From positions 2,108,001-2,172,000 of the forward strand of contig NZ_CP126156.1 of NCBI RefSeq assembly GCF_030127125.1: a stretch of DNA of 64,000 nucleotides, read 5' to 3'. The notes below the pieces were generated by a model that had not been told where the DNA came from, did not search any database, and saw only the letters and a list, made by a program, of their open reading frames with translations. The DNA comes from Halobaculum litoreum. GTDB lineage: Archaea > Halobacteriota > Halobacteria > Halobacteriales > Haloferacaceae. A program made the translations under genes and the position numbers. Shown piece by piece: positions 27,551 through 36,373 of this stretch. The stretch's first letter is position 1; each line of letters begins with the position of its first letter.

Positions 27551-28648
27551 TCAGTCGTCGGCTCGGTCCCGCAGGCGGCCCGCGGCGTCGGTCAACACCT
27601 CGACCGCGCGGTCGAACTCCGCGAGGGGGAGGCGTTCGTCGGGCGCGTGGTCCAGCGAGGAGTCGCCGGGGCCGTACGTCGCCATCGGCACGTCCCACGC
27701 GCCGGCGAAGATGTTCACGTCGGCGGTGCCGGTCTTGCGGAGCAGGCGGGGCTCGCCGCCCGCCCGGCGGATGCCGCCGCGGATCGCGGTGGCGACGGGG
27801 TCGCGCGGGTTCCCCATCACGGGCGGGATGGGCTCGTCCCAGTGGACGGTGCCGGCCTCCAACTCGGCGTCGGCGCGTTCGCGGACGTCCTCGGGGTCGA
27901 GCGACGGCGGGACGCGGAACTGCACGTCCATCGTCGCCTCCATCGACAGGCCGTCGTCGGAGAGGCCGCCCTCGATGTCGACCGGCTTGGTCGTCACCTG
28001 CTCGAACACGGCGCCGTAGTCGTAGTAGTCGAACGCGTCCTCGACGCGGCGCCACCAGTGCATCGCGTGTTCGACGGCGTTGGGGTCGGGGCGCGAGGTG
28101 TGGCCCGACTCGCTCGTCGCCACGTAGGTGCCGGAGATCAGTCCGCGGTACCCGAGGGTGACGGCGTCCCAGCCGGACGGCTCGCCGTTGATCACCGCGC
28201 CGGGGGCGTCGCGCGTCTCGACGAGGTGGCGCGCGCCCCCGGAGTCGGTCTCCTCGCGGACGACGCCGGCGAACGACACGCCCGTCTCGACGGCCGCGAC
28301 CGCCATCGCCGCGAGCGGGCCGGTCGCGTCGACGCTGCCGCGCCCCCACAGCACGGGGCCGTCGGCGTCGAGGTCCTCGTCGCCGTCGGCGACGTCGACG
28401 GGCACGTCGCCCGGGACGGTGTCGACGTGGGAGGTGAGCAGGACGGCGTCGTCGGCGGGCGCGCGGACGTTCCCCACCTCGTCGGTGTACGCCTCGCGGC
28501 CGTGGGCCTCGAAGAACTCGACGAGCACGTCGGCCGCCGCCGCCTCCTCGCCCGACACCGAGGGCGTCGACACGAGGTCGTACAGCAGTTGCCGGCCCTC
28601 CGTGTCGAGCGCGTCGGTCGCCTCCATCGGGTTCGGGACGACCATCAT
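27551..28648 (-). CDS. argE: LysW-ornithine hydrolase (LysK/ArgE type)
   Basis: The 365-residue M20-family metallopeptidase releases ornithine from the LysW carrier, the final carrier-bound step. Metal-binding elements are visible: LTSHVDTVPG, GRGSVDATGPLAAM, the catalytic VREETDSGG, and NGEPSGWD. The TSESGHTSRP segment belongs to the dimerisation lid. The start at 28648 overlaps the argD stop by one base (TGATG), indicating coupled translation. In LysW systems one such enzyme can serve lysine and ornithine; here the cluster points to arginine. Confidence 0.9.
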   Translation of the reverse strand: MMVVPNPMEATDALDTEGRQLLYDLVSTPSVSGEEAAAADVLVEFFEAHGREAYTDEVGNVRAPADDAVLLTSHVDTVPGDVPVDVADGDEDLDADGPVLWGRGSVDATGPLAAMAVAAVETGVSFAGVVREETDSGGARHLVETRDAPGAVINGEPSGWDAVTLGYRGLISGTYVATSESGHTSRPDPNAVEHAMHWWRRVEDAFDYYDYGAVFEQVTTKPVDIEGGLSDDGLSMEATMDVQFRVPPSLDPEDVRERADAELEAGTVHWDEPIPPVMGNPRDPVATAIRGGIRRAGGEPRLLRKTGTADVNIFAGAWDVPMATYGPGDSSLDHAPDERLPLAEFDRAVEVLTDAAGRLRDRADD

Positions 28649-29811
28649 CACAGCACCTCCGTCAGCGCGTCGACCACCTCGCGGGCGTGGCCCTCGTTCA
28701 CCACGAGCGGCGGGAGCAGGCGGACGACGGAGCGACCCGCGGGCAGCGCGAGCACCTGGTGGTCGATCGCCAGATCGCGCAGGTAGCGGTTCGCGCCGCG
28801 CTTCACCTCGACGCCGATCATCAGTCCCTCGCCGCGCACCTCGCGCACGGGGAGGTCGTGGTCGGCGACCGCCTGTTCCAACTCGGTGGCGAGGTAGTTC
28901 CCGACGCTCGCCGCGTTGGCGGGCACGTCGTTGGCGACCAGCTCCTCCAGCGTCGCGTTCGCCGCGGCGGCGACGACCGGGTTGCCCGAGAACGTCGAGC
29001 CGTGGCTGGCGGCGCCGTCGGCGATCCAGTCGGCACACAGCGTCGCGCCCAGCGGGAGGCCGGAGGCGACGCCCTTCGCCGTGGTGAGGACGTCCGGCGT
29101 GACGCCGACGCCCTCGCACGCCCAGATGTCGCCCGTGCGGCCCAACCCGGTCTGGATCTCGTCGAACACCAGCGCCGCGCCCGCGTCCTCGGTGAGGTCG
29201 CGCGCCGACTGCAGGTAGTCGGGGTCTGCGGGGTTGATCCCGCCCTCGCCCTGAACGGGTTCGAGGAACACCGCGGCCGTCTCGTCGTCGACGGCCTCCG
29301 CGAGCGCCTCGGTGTCGCCGTAGTCGACGAACTCGACGCCGCCGGCGACCGGTTCGAACGGGGCGCGGTACTTCTTCTTCCACGTCATCGCGAGCGCGCC
29401 CAGCGTGCGACCGTGGAAGCCGCGCTTGGTGGCGACGATCTTCTCGCGGCCCGTGGCCGAGCGGGCGAACTTCATCGCCGCCTCGTTCGCCTCGGTCCCG
29501 GAGTTGCACAGCCACACCTTCGAGATGTCGCCCGGCGCGACCGCGCCGAGGCGCTCGTACAGTTCCGTGCGGGCGGCGTTCGGGTACGACGCCTGCACGT
29601 ACAGCAACTCGGCGGCCTGTTCCTGCACCGCGTCGACGACGGCGGGCGGGCAGTGCCCCAGCGGCGTGCAGGCGTAGCTCGCGCCGAAGTCGAGGTACTC
29701 GGTGCCGTCCTCGGCGGTGAGGTGGACGCCCTCGCCCGACTCGATGGGGATGGGTTTCTCGCCGAAGACGAACCCCTCGCCCGCGTCCGACAGGTCCTCG
29801 AAGACGCTCAT
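28648..29811 (-). CDS. argD: LysW-glutamate-semialdehyde aminotransferase
   Basis: This 387-residue class III PLP aminotransferase converts carrier-bound glutamate semialdehyde to the ornithine derivative. SGTEANEAAMKFAR and KRGFHGRTLGAL bind PLP phosphate. FDEIQTGLGRTG holds the ring-contacting Asp, and LTTAKGVASGLPLG holds the Schiff-base lysine. Its start overlaps the argB stop by four bases. Similarity covers acetylornithine aminotransferases too; the LysW gene in the operon decides the carrier-bound substrate. Confidence 0.93.
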   Translation of the reverse strand: MSVFEDLSDAGEGFVFGEKPIPIESGEGVHLTAEDGTEYLDFGASYACTPLGHCPPAVVDAVQEQAAELLYVQASYPNAARTELYERLGAVAPGDISKVWLCNSGTEANEAAMKFARSATGREKIVATKRGFHGRTLGALAMTWKKKYRAPFEPVAGGVEFVDYGDTEALAEAVDDETAAVFLEPVQGEGGINPADPDYLQSARDLTEDAGAALVFDEIQTGLGRTGDIWACEGVGVTPDVLTTAKGVASGLPLGATLCADWIADGAASHGSTFSGNPVVAAAANATLEELVANDVPANAASVGNYLATELEQAVADHDLPVREVRGEGLMIGVEVKRGANRYLRDLAIDHQVLALPAGRSVVRLLPPLVVNEGHAREVVDALTEVL

Positions 29812-30752
29812 CCGTCCACCTCCGCGTCCGCGGCGGCGGCGTCCGCGGCCGACTCCTCGACGACGGCCGAGCGCTCGATGCGCGTGCCGGTGCCGTCGAG
29901 CGCCGCGACGATGGGGTCGCGGACGTTCGCGTCGGCGACGGTGACCGCGGTGGCGCCCGATTCGAGCGCCTCGGTCGCGGCCATCACCTTCCGGGTCATG
30001 AACCCCTCGGCGGCGTCGGCGAGCGCGTCGTACTCGGCGCCCGTGGCGACCGACTCGATGAGCGTGTCGGGGTCGTCCGGGTCCGCGTACACGCCGGAGA
30101 CGTCCGTCAGGATCACCAGTTCGGCGCCGAGCGCGCCGGCGACGGCCGCGGCCGCGCGGTCGGCGTCCGTGTTGACGGGGGTGCCCTCGCTGTCGGACTC
30201 CATCCCGAACATCGGCGGCGACACGACCGGGGTGTAGCCGTCCGCGAGCAGGGTCGACAGGAGCCCGTCGTTCACCTGCTTCGGTGTGCCCGAGTGGTCG
30301 CCGCGCTTGATCTTCTTCTTGCCGTCCTCGACGACGCGGACCGCCGACTTGCGCGGGCCGGTGAGGAGGCCGCCGTCGACGCCCGACAGCCCCACGGCGT
30401 CGACGCCGGCGTTCTTGAGGGCGGCGACGAGGTCGGTGTTCACCTGCCCCGCCAGCGCCATCGTGAACGCCTCCATCGTCTCGGCGTCGGTGAAGCGGCC
30501 GGTGACGCCCGAGGGCGTCTCGACGTACTCCGCGTCCTTCCCGAGGTCGGCGAGCAGGTCGTCGACGGCCGTGGAGCCGCCGTGGACGACGACCACGTCG
30601 CGGCCGTTGGCGACGAGGTGGGCCACGTCGCCGACCGCGCCCGCGGGGTCGACGGCGCGGGCGCCGCCGAGCTTCACGACGACGGGCGGGCCGTCGCCGC
30701 CGTCGGAGCGGATCTCGCCGTTCGCCACCGCGGCGGCGCCGGGCCAGCTCAC
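29808..30752 (-). CDS. argB: LysW-glutamate kinase (acetylglutamate kinase family)
   Basis: The 314-residue amino-acid kinase phosphorylates the gamma-carboxyl of LysW-bound glutamate. VVVKLGGARA and VVVVHGGSTAVDDLL form the ATP and substrate pockets, and PVNTDADRAAAAVAGALGA is the family signature. The start is GTG 30750-30752, overlapping the argC stop in GTGA. The first 20 residues vary and the C-terminus is an acidic Ala-rich tail (ESAADAAAADAEVDG). Confidence 0.92.
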   Translation of the reverse strand: MSWPGAAAVANGEIRSDGGDGPPVVVKLGGARAVDPAGAVGDVAHLVANGRDVVVVHGGSTAVDDLLADLGKDAEYVETPSGVTGRFTDAETMEAFTMALAGQVNTDLVAALKNAGVDAVGLSGVDGGLLTGPRKSAVRVVEDGKKKIKRGDHSGTPKQVNDGLLSTLLADGYTPVVSPPMFGMESDSEGTPVNTDADRAAAAVAGALGAELVILTDVSGVYADPDDPDTLIESVATGAEYDALADAAEGFMTRKVMAATEALESGATAVTVADANVRDPIVAALDGTGTRIERSAVVEESAADAAAADAEVDG

Positions 30753-31855
30753 GGCGCCCCCACGGGGTGGAGCCCCTGGAATTCGAGTCCGGCCGTCTCG
30801 TCGAGTCCGAGCGCGACGTTGGCGGCGTGGACCGCCTGCCCCGCCGCGCCCTTCATCACGTTGTCGATGGCCGAGAACGCGACGACGCGGCCGTTGCTCG
30901 GGTCGAGTTCGAAGCCGACCTCGGCGTAGTTCGTCCCGGCCACGGCCTTCGGCTCGGGGTAGCGGTACACGCCGCCGCCGCCCGCGACGAGGCGGACGAA
31001 CGGCTCGTCGTCGTACGCCTCGCGGTACGCGCCCCACAGGTCGCCCGTGGTGACGCGCTCCGCCGGGAAGGCGTGACACGTCGCCGCCGCGCCGCGGGTC
31101 ATGTCCACGGCGTGGACGGTGAACGCGAGCGACAGGCCCAGCTCCTGCTGGATCTCCGCCTCGTGGCGGTGCCCCGTCGGCGCGTACGGACGGACGACGC
31201 CGGAGCGCTCGGGGTGGCTCGACGCCGCCCCGCCGCCCGCGCCGCCCTCCGAGGAGCCGACCTTGAGGTCCGCGACGACGCGGTCGTCGGGCGTGATCAC
31301 GCCCGAGTCGACGAGCGGCTTGAGCGCCAGCATCGTCGCCGTCGCGTTGCAGCCGCCGGAGGCGATCAGATCCGCGCCTTCGAGCTTCTCGCGCCCCAGT
31401 TCCGGGAGGGCGTAGGCGGCGTCGGCGATGTGCTCGGGCGCGGTGTGCCCGTCGTACCACTCGTCGTAGGCGGCTTCCTCGTTCAGGCGGAAGTCCGCCG
31501 AGAGGTCGACCACCGTGCCCGCGGCGTCGCGGAACGTGTCGATGTGCTCCATCGAGACGCCGTGCGGGGTGGAGGCGAACAGCACGTCCACGGAGTCGAG
31601 CTCCTCCGGCGAGGAGAAGCGCAGGTCGACCCCGCGCAGGTTCGGGTGGACGTAGCCGAGCGTCTTGTTCTCGTACTCGCGGCTCGTCGCCTGCACGAGG
31701 TCGAAGTCGGGGTGGCCGGTGAGCAGACGGCACAGCTCGCCGCCCGCGAAGCCGGAGGCGCCGACGACCGACGCGGTGAGGGTTGCGCCGTGCTCACGGG
31801 TCGCTTCGCTCCCCGTTCGCGTCGAGGACTCGCCGCGCTCGTCCTCGCCCGTCAT
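30749..31855 (-). CDS. argC: LysW-glutamyl-phosphate reductase
   Basis: This 368-residue NADPH-dependent reductase makes the carrier-bound semialdehyde. The Rossmann start VVGASGFAGGELCRLL, the catalytic cysteine in ASGGCNATATML and the histidine-containing PTGHRHEAEI are present. About 25 extra residues precede the domain (MTGEDERGESSTRTGSEA), part of which comes from a 23-nt sequence also found in hef. The start overlaps the argX stop by four bases. Length without the extension matches relatives. Confidence 0.93.
   Translation of the reverse strand: MTGEDERGESSTRTGSEATREHGATLTASVVGASGFAGGELCRLLTGHPDFDLVQATSREYENKTLGYVHPNLRGVDLRFSSPEELDSVDVLFASTPHGVSMEHIDTFRDAAGTVVDLSADFRLNEEAAYDEWYDGHTAPEHIADAAYALPELGREKLEGADLIASGGCNATATMLALKPLVDSGVITPDDRVVADLKVGSSEGGAGGGAASSHPERSGVVRPYAPTGHRHEAEIQQELGLSLAFTVHAVDMTRGAAATCHAFPAERVTTGDLWGAYREAYDDEPFVRLVAGGGGVYRYPEPKAVAGTNYAEVGFELDPSNGRVVAFSAIDNVMKGAAGQAVHAANVALGLDETAGLEFQGLHPVGAP
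31798..31820 (-). repeat. 23-nt repeat inside the argC leader
   Basis: On the minus strand these 23 bases are identical to 19909-19931 in hef and are read in the same frame (RTGSEAT). They lie in the non-conserved N-terminal extension of ArgC, before the Rossmann fold. Confidence 0.7.
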
Positions 31856-32727
31856 GCGGTCATCACGGCTTCGTCCGCCACCTCGGCTTTCAGTTCGAGC
31901 CAGTCGACGACCGCCGCGGGCACGTCGACCGCGCTCGCCTCGTTCAGCGCCTTGAACTCGACCGTGTGGTTCACCTCGTGGACCGTGTACTCCCCGTCGG
32001 CCGTCTCCATCAGGTCGACGCCGAGGAGGCCGCCGCCGACCGCGTCGCTGGCGGTCGCGACGAGGTCCCTCGCCTCCTCGTCCAACTCGAAGTCGGCCGT
32101 CTCGCCGCCCTTCGCGGCGTTGGTGAGCCAGTGGTCCGAGGAGCGCGTCATCGCGGCGACCGGCTCGCCGTCGCACGCCAGCACGCGGATGTCGCGGCCG
32201 GGCTTGTCGACGTACTCCTGCACGTAGAACACCTTGTGCTCGTAGTGCCCGAGGGTCGCCTTGTGTTCGAGGATGGCCTCGGCGGCCGTCTCGGAGTCGA
32301 TCTTGGCCATCAGCCTGCCCCACGAGCCCACGACGGGCTTGATCACGCACGGGTAGCCGAACGCCTCGATGGCGTCCATCGCGGCCTCCTTCGTGAACGC
32401 GACCTCCGTCGCCGGGGTGGGCACCCCGGCCGCCTCCAGCGCGAGGCTGTTCTTCACCTTGTCCGCGCAGACGGCGGCCGTCTCCGGCGCGTTGATCGTC
32501 GGGACGCCGTACGCCGCGAGGAACCGCGTCGCGTACAGCGAGCGCGAGGTGGCGAGACAGCGGTCGAGCACCAGATCGCAGTCGAGCACGTCCGCGGTCG
32601 TCTCCGACAGGCCGAACCGCTGCTTGCGCACGTCGACCTTGACGACCTCGTGGCCGCGCTCGCGCAGCTCCGAGAGGAGGAGCTTCTCGTCTTTCCGGAT
32701 CCGGGAGTAGAGCAGGCCGAGCTTCAT
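31852..32727 (-). CDS. argX: glutamate-LysW ligase (LysX/ArgX, ATP-grasp)
   Basis: This 291-residue ATP-grasp ligase joins the alpha-amino group of glutamate to the C-terminal glutamate of LysW. The N-terminus MKLGLLYSRIRKDEKLL is diagnostic of LysX/ArgX. The nucleotide-binding CVIKPVVGSWGRLMAKI and the metal-binding HEVNHTVEFKALNEA are clear. Haloarchaea make lysine by the diaminopimelate route, and argB to argH surround it, so glutamate rather than aminoadipate is the expected substrate. It starts one base after the lysW stop. Confidence 0.93.
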   Translation of the reverse strand: MKLGLLYSRIRKDEKLLLSELRERGHEVVKVDVRKQRFGLSETTADVLDCDLVLDRCLATSRSLYATRFLAAYGVPTINAPETAAVCADKVKNSLALEAAGVPTPATEVAFTKEAAMDAIEAFGYPCVIKPVVGSWGRLMAKIDSETAAEAILEHKATLGHYEHKVFYVQEYVDKPGRDIRVLACDGEPVAAMTRSSDHWLTNAAKGGETADFELDEEARDLVATASDAVGGGLLGVDLMETADGEYTVHEVNHTVEFKALNEASAVDVPAAVVDWLELKAEVADEAVMTA

Positions 32728-32728
32728 C

Positions 32729-32899
32729 TCACTCCCCCCAGTCCTCTTCGAGCTCGGGTGCCCGATCGAGGACCGGCGGGGAGACGTCGACGACTTCCAG
32801 CTCGGCACCGCACGTCTCACAGTCGACGATCTCTCCGACCTCCAGGTCGTCGTGCAGGGCCACCGTGCCCCCGCACTCGACGCATTCGGCTTCGGTCAT
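32729..32899 (-). CDS. lysW: amino-group carrier protein LysW/ArgW
   Basis: The 56-residue acidic protein carries arginine intermediates. Cys6-x2-Cys9 and Cys27-x2-Cys30 bind zinc, and the C-terminus EEDWGE provides the terminal glutamate whose gamma-carboxyl is joined to the substrate amino group. ATG 32897-32899 is chosen over a GTG 12 bases upstream because GGATTAAAGT (32927-32936) places transcription start between them. It leads an operon of six tightly packed genes through argE, with argF following. Confidence 0.96.
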   Translation of the reverse strand: MTEAECVECGGTVALHDDLEVGEIVDCETCGAELEVVDVSPPVLDRAPELEEDWGE

Positions 32900-32911
32900 G
32901 ATGTACCTCAC

Positions 32912-33229
32912 AGTACCCCGTTGGGAGACTTTAATCCGTCGATATTGTCAGCGAAAAATAAAGACGGAGACGTCGCTACCGGGCGGCAGCGGACGGGTCG
33001 GCGCGGATCTCGAATCCGATGTTCGAAATCTGAGTAGTGTGGGCCCCGAGGGGGGGCCGGCGGGGCCACCGCCGCCGGCGGGCGTGGGCGCGGGGCGGTG
33101 GCCTCGACCGGACGCGGCGACGGTCGCGGTCGTCGTCGCGGGCGTCGCCCCCGCGGCGGCGCCGTCGCTCGCGGCCGGGCGAGCGGTCGTCGTCGAGGGA
33201 CGTGTCCGGTCATGGTCGGTGTGGGGCGG
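32912..33229. other. intergenic region between argH and lysW
   Basis: No gene is visible in these 318 bases. The lysW end holds the promoter (GGATTAAAGT) and two further AT-rich patches (TCGATATTGTCAGCG, AAAAATAAAG, 32940-32965). The argH end holds strong GC hairpins, described separately. Confidence 0.6.
33061..33106. repeat. GC-rich inverted repeat downstream of argH
   Basis: GGCCACCGCC at 33064-33073 and GGCGGTGGCC at 33094-33103 are perfect complements around a 20-base loop, and pairing extends to 13 pairs including one G-T. It lies about 125 bases past the argH stop in the direction of transcription, so it could end or protect the argGH transcript. It lacks the T-run usual for archaeal terminators. 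Confidence 0.4.
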
Positions 33230-34738
33230 TCAGACGTAGTCGGCGACCGCGTCGGCGAGGCCCGCCTCGGCGGTCGCGAGCGCGTCGCGGCGGGCGGCGA
33301 GGGCGGCCTCGTGGTCGCCGTACGTGTCGGTCATTCGGGCGAGGGAGTCGACGACGGCGGCGGGCGCGGGGCCGCCGCGCGAGTCGCGCGCGGCGACGCT
33401 CCCCGCCGGGTCCAGCGCCGTGTCGAGGGTCTCCTCGCTCACGTACTCGTACAGGGACTCCCCAAGTACCTCTTGTGCGGCCGAGTCAAGATTTGCGGCG
33501 AGCGTCCCCGCGTCCGCGTCGTCCGGGGCGGCCGCGGCGGCCTCGGCGACCACCTCGTGGGCGGTGCGGAACGGGATCCCCGCCGCCGCCAGCGCGTCCG
33601 CGACGCCGGTCGCCGTCGAGAAGCCCGCGCCCGCGTCGGCGGCACACGCGTCGGCGTCCCACTCGCCCGTCGCGACCGCGCCGGCGACGACCTCGGTCGC
33701 CTCGGTCGCGTCGTCGACGGCGTCCCACGCGTGCGGCGTCGCGCGCTGGAGGTCGCGGTTGTACGCCCGCGGCAGCCCCTTCAGCGTCGTGAGCAGCCCC
33801 GTGAGGTCGCCCGACACGTCGCCCGCGACCGCGCGGGCGAGTTCGAGCGTGTCCGGGTTCACCTTCTGGGGCATGATCGACGACGTCGACGCGTAGTCGT
33901 CGGAGGGGTCGAAGTAGCCGTCCTTCGCGTGCTCGATGAGGTCCGTCGCGAGCCCCGACAGCGTCGCCGTCAGGTTCGCGAGCGCGGCCGTCCCCTCGAC
34001 GAGGAAGTCGCGCGCGGAGGCGGCGTCGGTCGCGTTCTCGACGACGCCGTCGAAGCCGAGCAGGGCGGCGGTGCGCTCGCGGTCCACGTCGAACGTGGTA
34101 CCGCCGAACGCCGCGCCGCCCAGCGGCGACACGTTCGTCGTGTCGAACGCCGCCAGCAGGCGCGCGGTGTCGCGCTCGACGGCGCCCGCGTACGACGACA
34201 GGAAGTGCCCGACCGTCACGGGCTGGGCGTACTGGCGGTGGGTGAACCCCGGCAACACGGTGTCGGCGTGGGCGGCCGCGGCGTCGAGCAGCGCCTCGCG
34301 CAGCGCGAGCGTCGTCTCGGCCGCGTCGAGCAGGTCCGCGCGGTAGCGGTAGCGGATGCACGCCGCCACCTCGTCGTTGCGCGAGCGGGCGGTGTGCATC
34401 TTCCCGCCGACCGGACCGACCTCGGCGACGACCGCCGACTCGATGGCCTCGTGGACGTCCTCGCCGTCGGGGAGCGCGCCGTGGCCGGCCGACTCCACCT
34501 CGTCGAGGCCCGCGAGGATCGCGGCGGCCTCGTCGTCGCCGACGATGCCCCGTTCCGCGAGCATCACCGTGTGCGCGCGGTCGACCGCGAGGTCGGCGGC
34601 GAAGATGCGCTCGTCGGCCGCGAGGCTCGACATGAACCCGCGGGCCGGGCCGCCGGCGAAGCGGTCGCGGCGGACCACGGTCTCGGCGTCGCCGTCGGCG
34701 TCCGCGTCCGCGTCGGCCGCGTCCTCGCCGGCAGTCAT
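33230..34738 (-). CDS. argH: argininosuccinate lyase
   Basis: This 502-residue enzyme splits argininosuccinate to arginine and fumarate. The signature STSSIMPQKVNPD, the catalytic loop residues in GFTHRQYAQPVT and the HTARSRNDEVA substrate loop are present. The N-terminus has an Asp/Ala-rich run before RRDRFAGGPARGFM. It starts three bases after the argG stop, so argG-argH form a unit transcribed toward lysW. Confidence 0.95.
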   Translation of the reverse strand: MTAGEDAADADADADGDAETVVRRDRFAGGPARGFMSSLAADERIFAADLAVDRAHTVMLAERGIVGDDEAAAILAGLDEVESAGHGALPDGEDVHEAIESAVVAEVGPVGGKMHTARSRNDEVAACIRYRYRADLLDAAETTLALREALLDAAAAHADTVLPGFTHRQYAQPVTVGHFLSSYAGAVERDTARLLAAFDTTNVSPLGGAAFGGTTFDVDRERTAALLGFDGVVENATDAASARDFLVEGTAALANLTATLSGLATDLIEHAKDGYFDPSDDYASTSSIMPQKVNPDTLELARAVAGDVSGDLTGLLTTLKGLPRAYNRDLQRATPHAWDAVDDATEATEVVAGAVATGEWDADACAADAGAGFSTATGVADALAAAGIPFRTAHEVVAEAAAAAPDDADAGTLAANLDSAAQEVLGESLYEYVSEETLDTALDPAGSVAARDSRGGPAPAAVVDSLARMTDTYGDHEAALAARRDALATAEAGLADAVADYV

Positions 34739-34741
34739 CGC

Positions 34742-36010
34742 TTACTCCTCCGTCTCGTGGCCGCCGTCGGCTTTCAGCTTCTCCCCCTCGTCGTCCTCCT
34801 CGTCCGTCTCCTGGCGCTCCTTCACGCCGGCGAGCACTTGGTTGGCGAGGCGCTCCTGGAAGCCGTGGTACTTCGCGACGCCCGTCGCGTCGGCCTGCTC
34901 GATGCCGTCGACGGTCTCGGTGTTGAACGAGGCGGCCGACTCGGAGTAGACGCCGTACTCGGAGTCGCGCGCGACGGGGCGGCACTGGCCGCCCTGCAGT
35001 TTCACCGTCACCGTCCCGGTCACCTTCTCCTGTCCGGCGTCGAGGTACCCCTCCAGCGAGTCCACGAGCGGGGAGCTCACGAGGCCCTTGTACCCCTGCT
35101 GGGCCCACTGGTCGTCGACCTGCTGTTTGAAGTCGCGCTCGGACTTGGTGAACACGAGCTGTTCGAGCGCCTCGTGGGCCGTCAGCAGGACGGTCGCCGC
35201 GGGGTGCTCGTAGTTCTCGCGCACCTTCAGCCCGAGCATGCGGTCCTCCATCATGTCCGTGCGGCCGACGCCGTACGCGCCCGCGAGCTCGTTCAGCTCC
35301 TCGATGAGCGCGACGGGGTCCAGCGCCTCCCCGTTCAGCGTGACGGGGTAGCCCATCTCGAAGCCGATCTCGACCAGCTCCTCGCCGTCGACCGCGCCGG
35401 GCGTGGTCGTCCAGTCGTAGATGTCCTCCGGCGGCACGTACGTCGGGTCCTCGAGGTCGTCGCCCTCGACCGAGCGCGACCAGAGGTTCGTGTCGATCGA
35501 CCACGCGCCCTCGTTGCCGCCCTCGACGGGCAGGTCCTTCTCGTCGGCGTACTCGATCTCCCACTCGCGGGTGAGGCCGAGTTCGCGCACGGGCGCGATG
35601 ACCTCCTTGTCGGAGGCGCGCCACACCGTCTCGAAGCGGAGTTGGTCGTTCCCCTTCCCCGTGCAGCCGTGGGCGAGGGCGTCGCAGTCGTGCTCCTCGG
35701 CGACGCCGAGGATGGCCTCCGCGATCACCGGACGCGCCAGCGCCGTCCCGAGCGGGTACCCCTGGTACGTGGCGTTGGCGCGCACGGAGTCGAAACACAG
35801 CTCCGCGAACTCCGCTTTCGCGTCGACGACGTAGTGTTCGAGGTCGAGCGCCTCGGCGGTCTCCTCGGCCTCGGCGAACTCCTCTGCCGGCTGGCCGACG
35901 TCGACCGTGACGCCGACGACTTCGTCGTAGCCGTACTCCTCCTCGAGGAGCGGGACGCACACCGTGGTGTCGAGTCCGCCGCTGAACGCGAGGGCAACAC
36001 GCTTTGTCAT
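34742..36010 (-). CDS. argG: argininosuccinate synthase
   Basis: The 422-residue N-type ATP pyrophosphatase joins citrulline and aspartate. ALAFSGGLDTTVC is the PP-loop, GCTGKGNDQLRFE binds aspartate and citrulline, and EGGNEGAWSIDTNLW follows. ATG 36008-36010 has a TATA-like GAATTTATTGG about 27 nt upstream, so argGH have their own promoter separate from the lysW operon. The C-terminus is a short charged tail (EEDDEGEKLKADGGH). Confidence 0.96.
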   Translation of the reverse strand: MTKRVALAFSGGLDTTVCVPLLEEEYGYDEVVGVTVDVGQPAEEFAEAEETAEALDLEHYVVDAKAEFAELCFDSVRANATYQGYPLGTALARPVIAEAILGVAEEHDCDALAHGCTGKGNDQLRFETVWRASDKEVIAPVRELGLTREWEIEYADEKDLPVEGGNEGAWSIDTNLWSRSVEGDDLEDPTYVPPEDIYDWTTTPGAVDGEELVEIGFEMGYPVTLNGEALDPVALIEELNELAGAYGVGRTDMMEDRMLGLKVRENYEHPAATVLLTAHEALEQLVFTKSERDFKQQVDDQWAQQGYKGLVSSPLVDSLEGYLDAGQEKVTGTVTVKLQGGQCRPVARDSEYGVYSESAASFNTETVDGIEQADATGVAKYHGFQERLANQVLAGVKERQETDEEDDEGEKLKADGGHETEE

Positions 36011-36373
36011 ACCCACCACTCGAACGTCGACACCAATAAATTCGGCGTTTTCGTGGCATGGAATTTAATCGCGGACTGCACGCTACCCGGAGGAAGAGCG
36101 ATCGAGTCGGGACGAGGGGAGAGGAGTGGTGTGGGCCTATCGGCCCGGTCGTCGCGGCGCGGAGACTCGGCTCCGGGCCGCGGCACCTCGGACGCGTCGC
36201 TCGGCGGAGGAGCGGACGTGAGCGACGGCGTCTGCTGTCACGGTCGAACGGTTCGGCCGGATCCACATAAACCGTACCGGTTCGGCGACGTTTGCGCGCG
36301 CGTGGCGTGTCGTCACACACCGGCGGGTCGGCGAAGCGAACCCGTTTTCCCCGGTCGTGCCGGAGTTCGGGAC
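36011..36373. other. divergent intergenic region argG / hemC
   Basis: These 363 bases hold no convincing gene. The argG promoter occupies 36030-36045. A further AT patch GGAATTTAATCGCGG (36060-36074) and CACATAAACC (36263-36272) could be additional TATA sites. Close to hemC only a weak CCCGTTTTCC is seen about 27 nt before its ATG. Confidence 0.5.
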
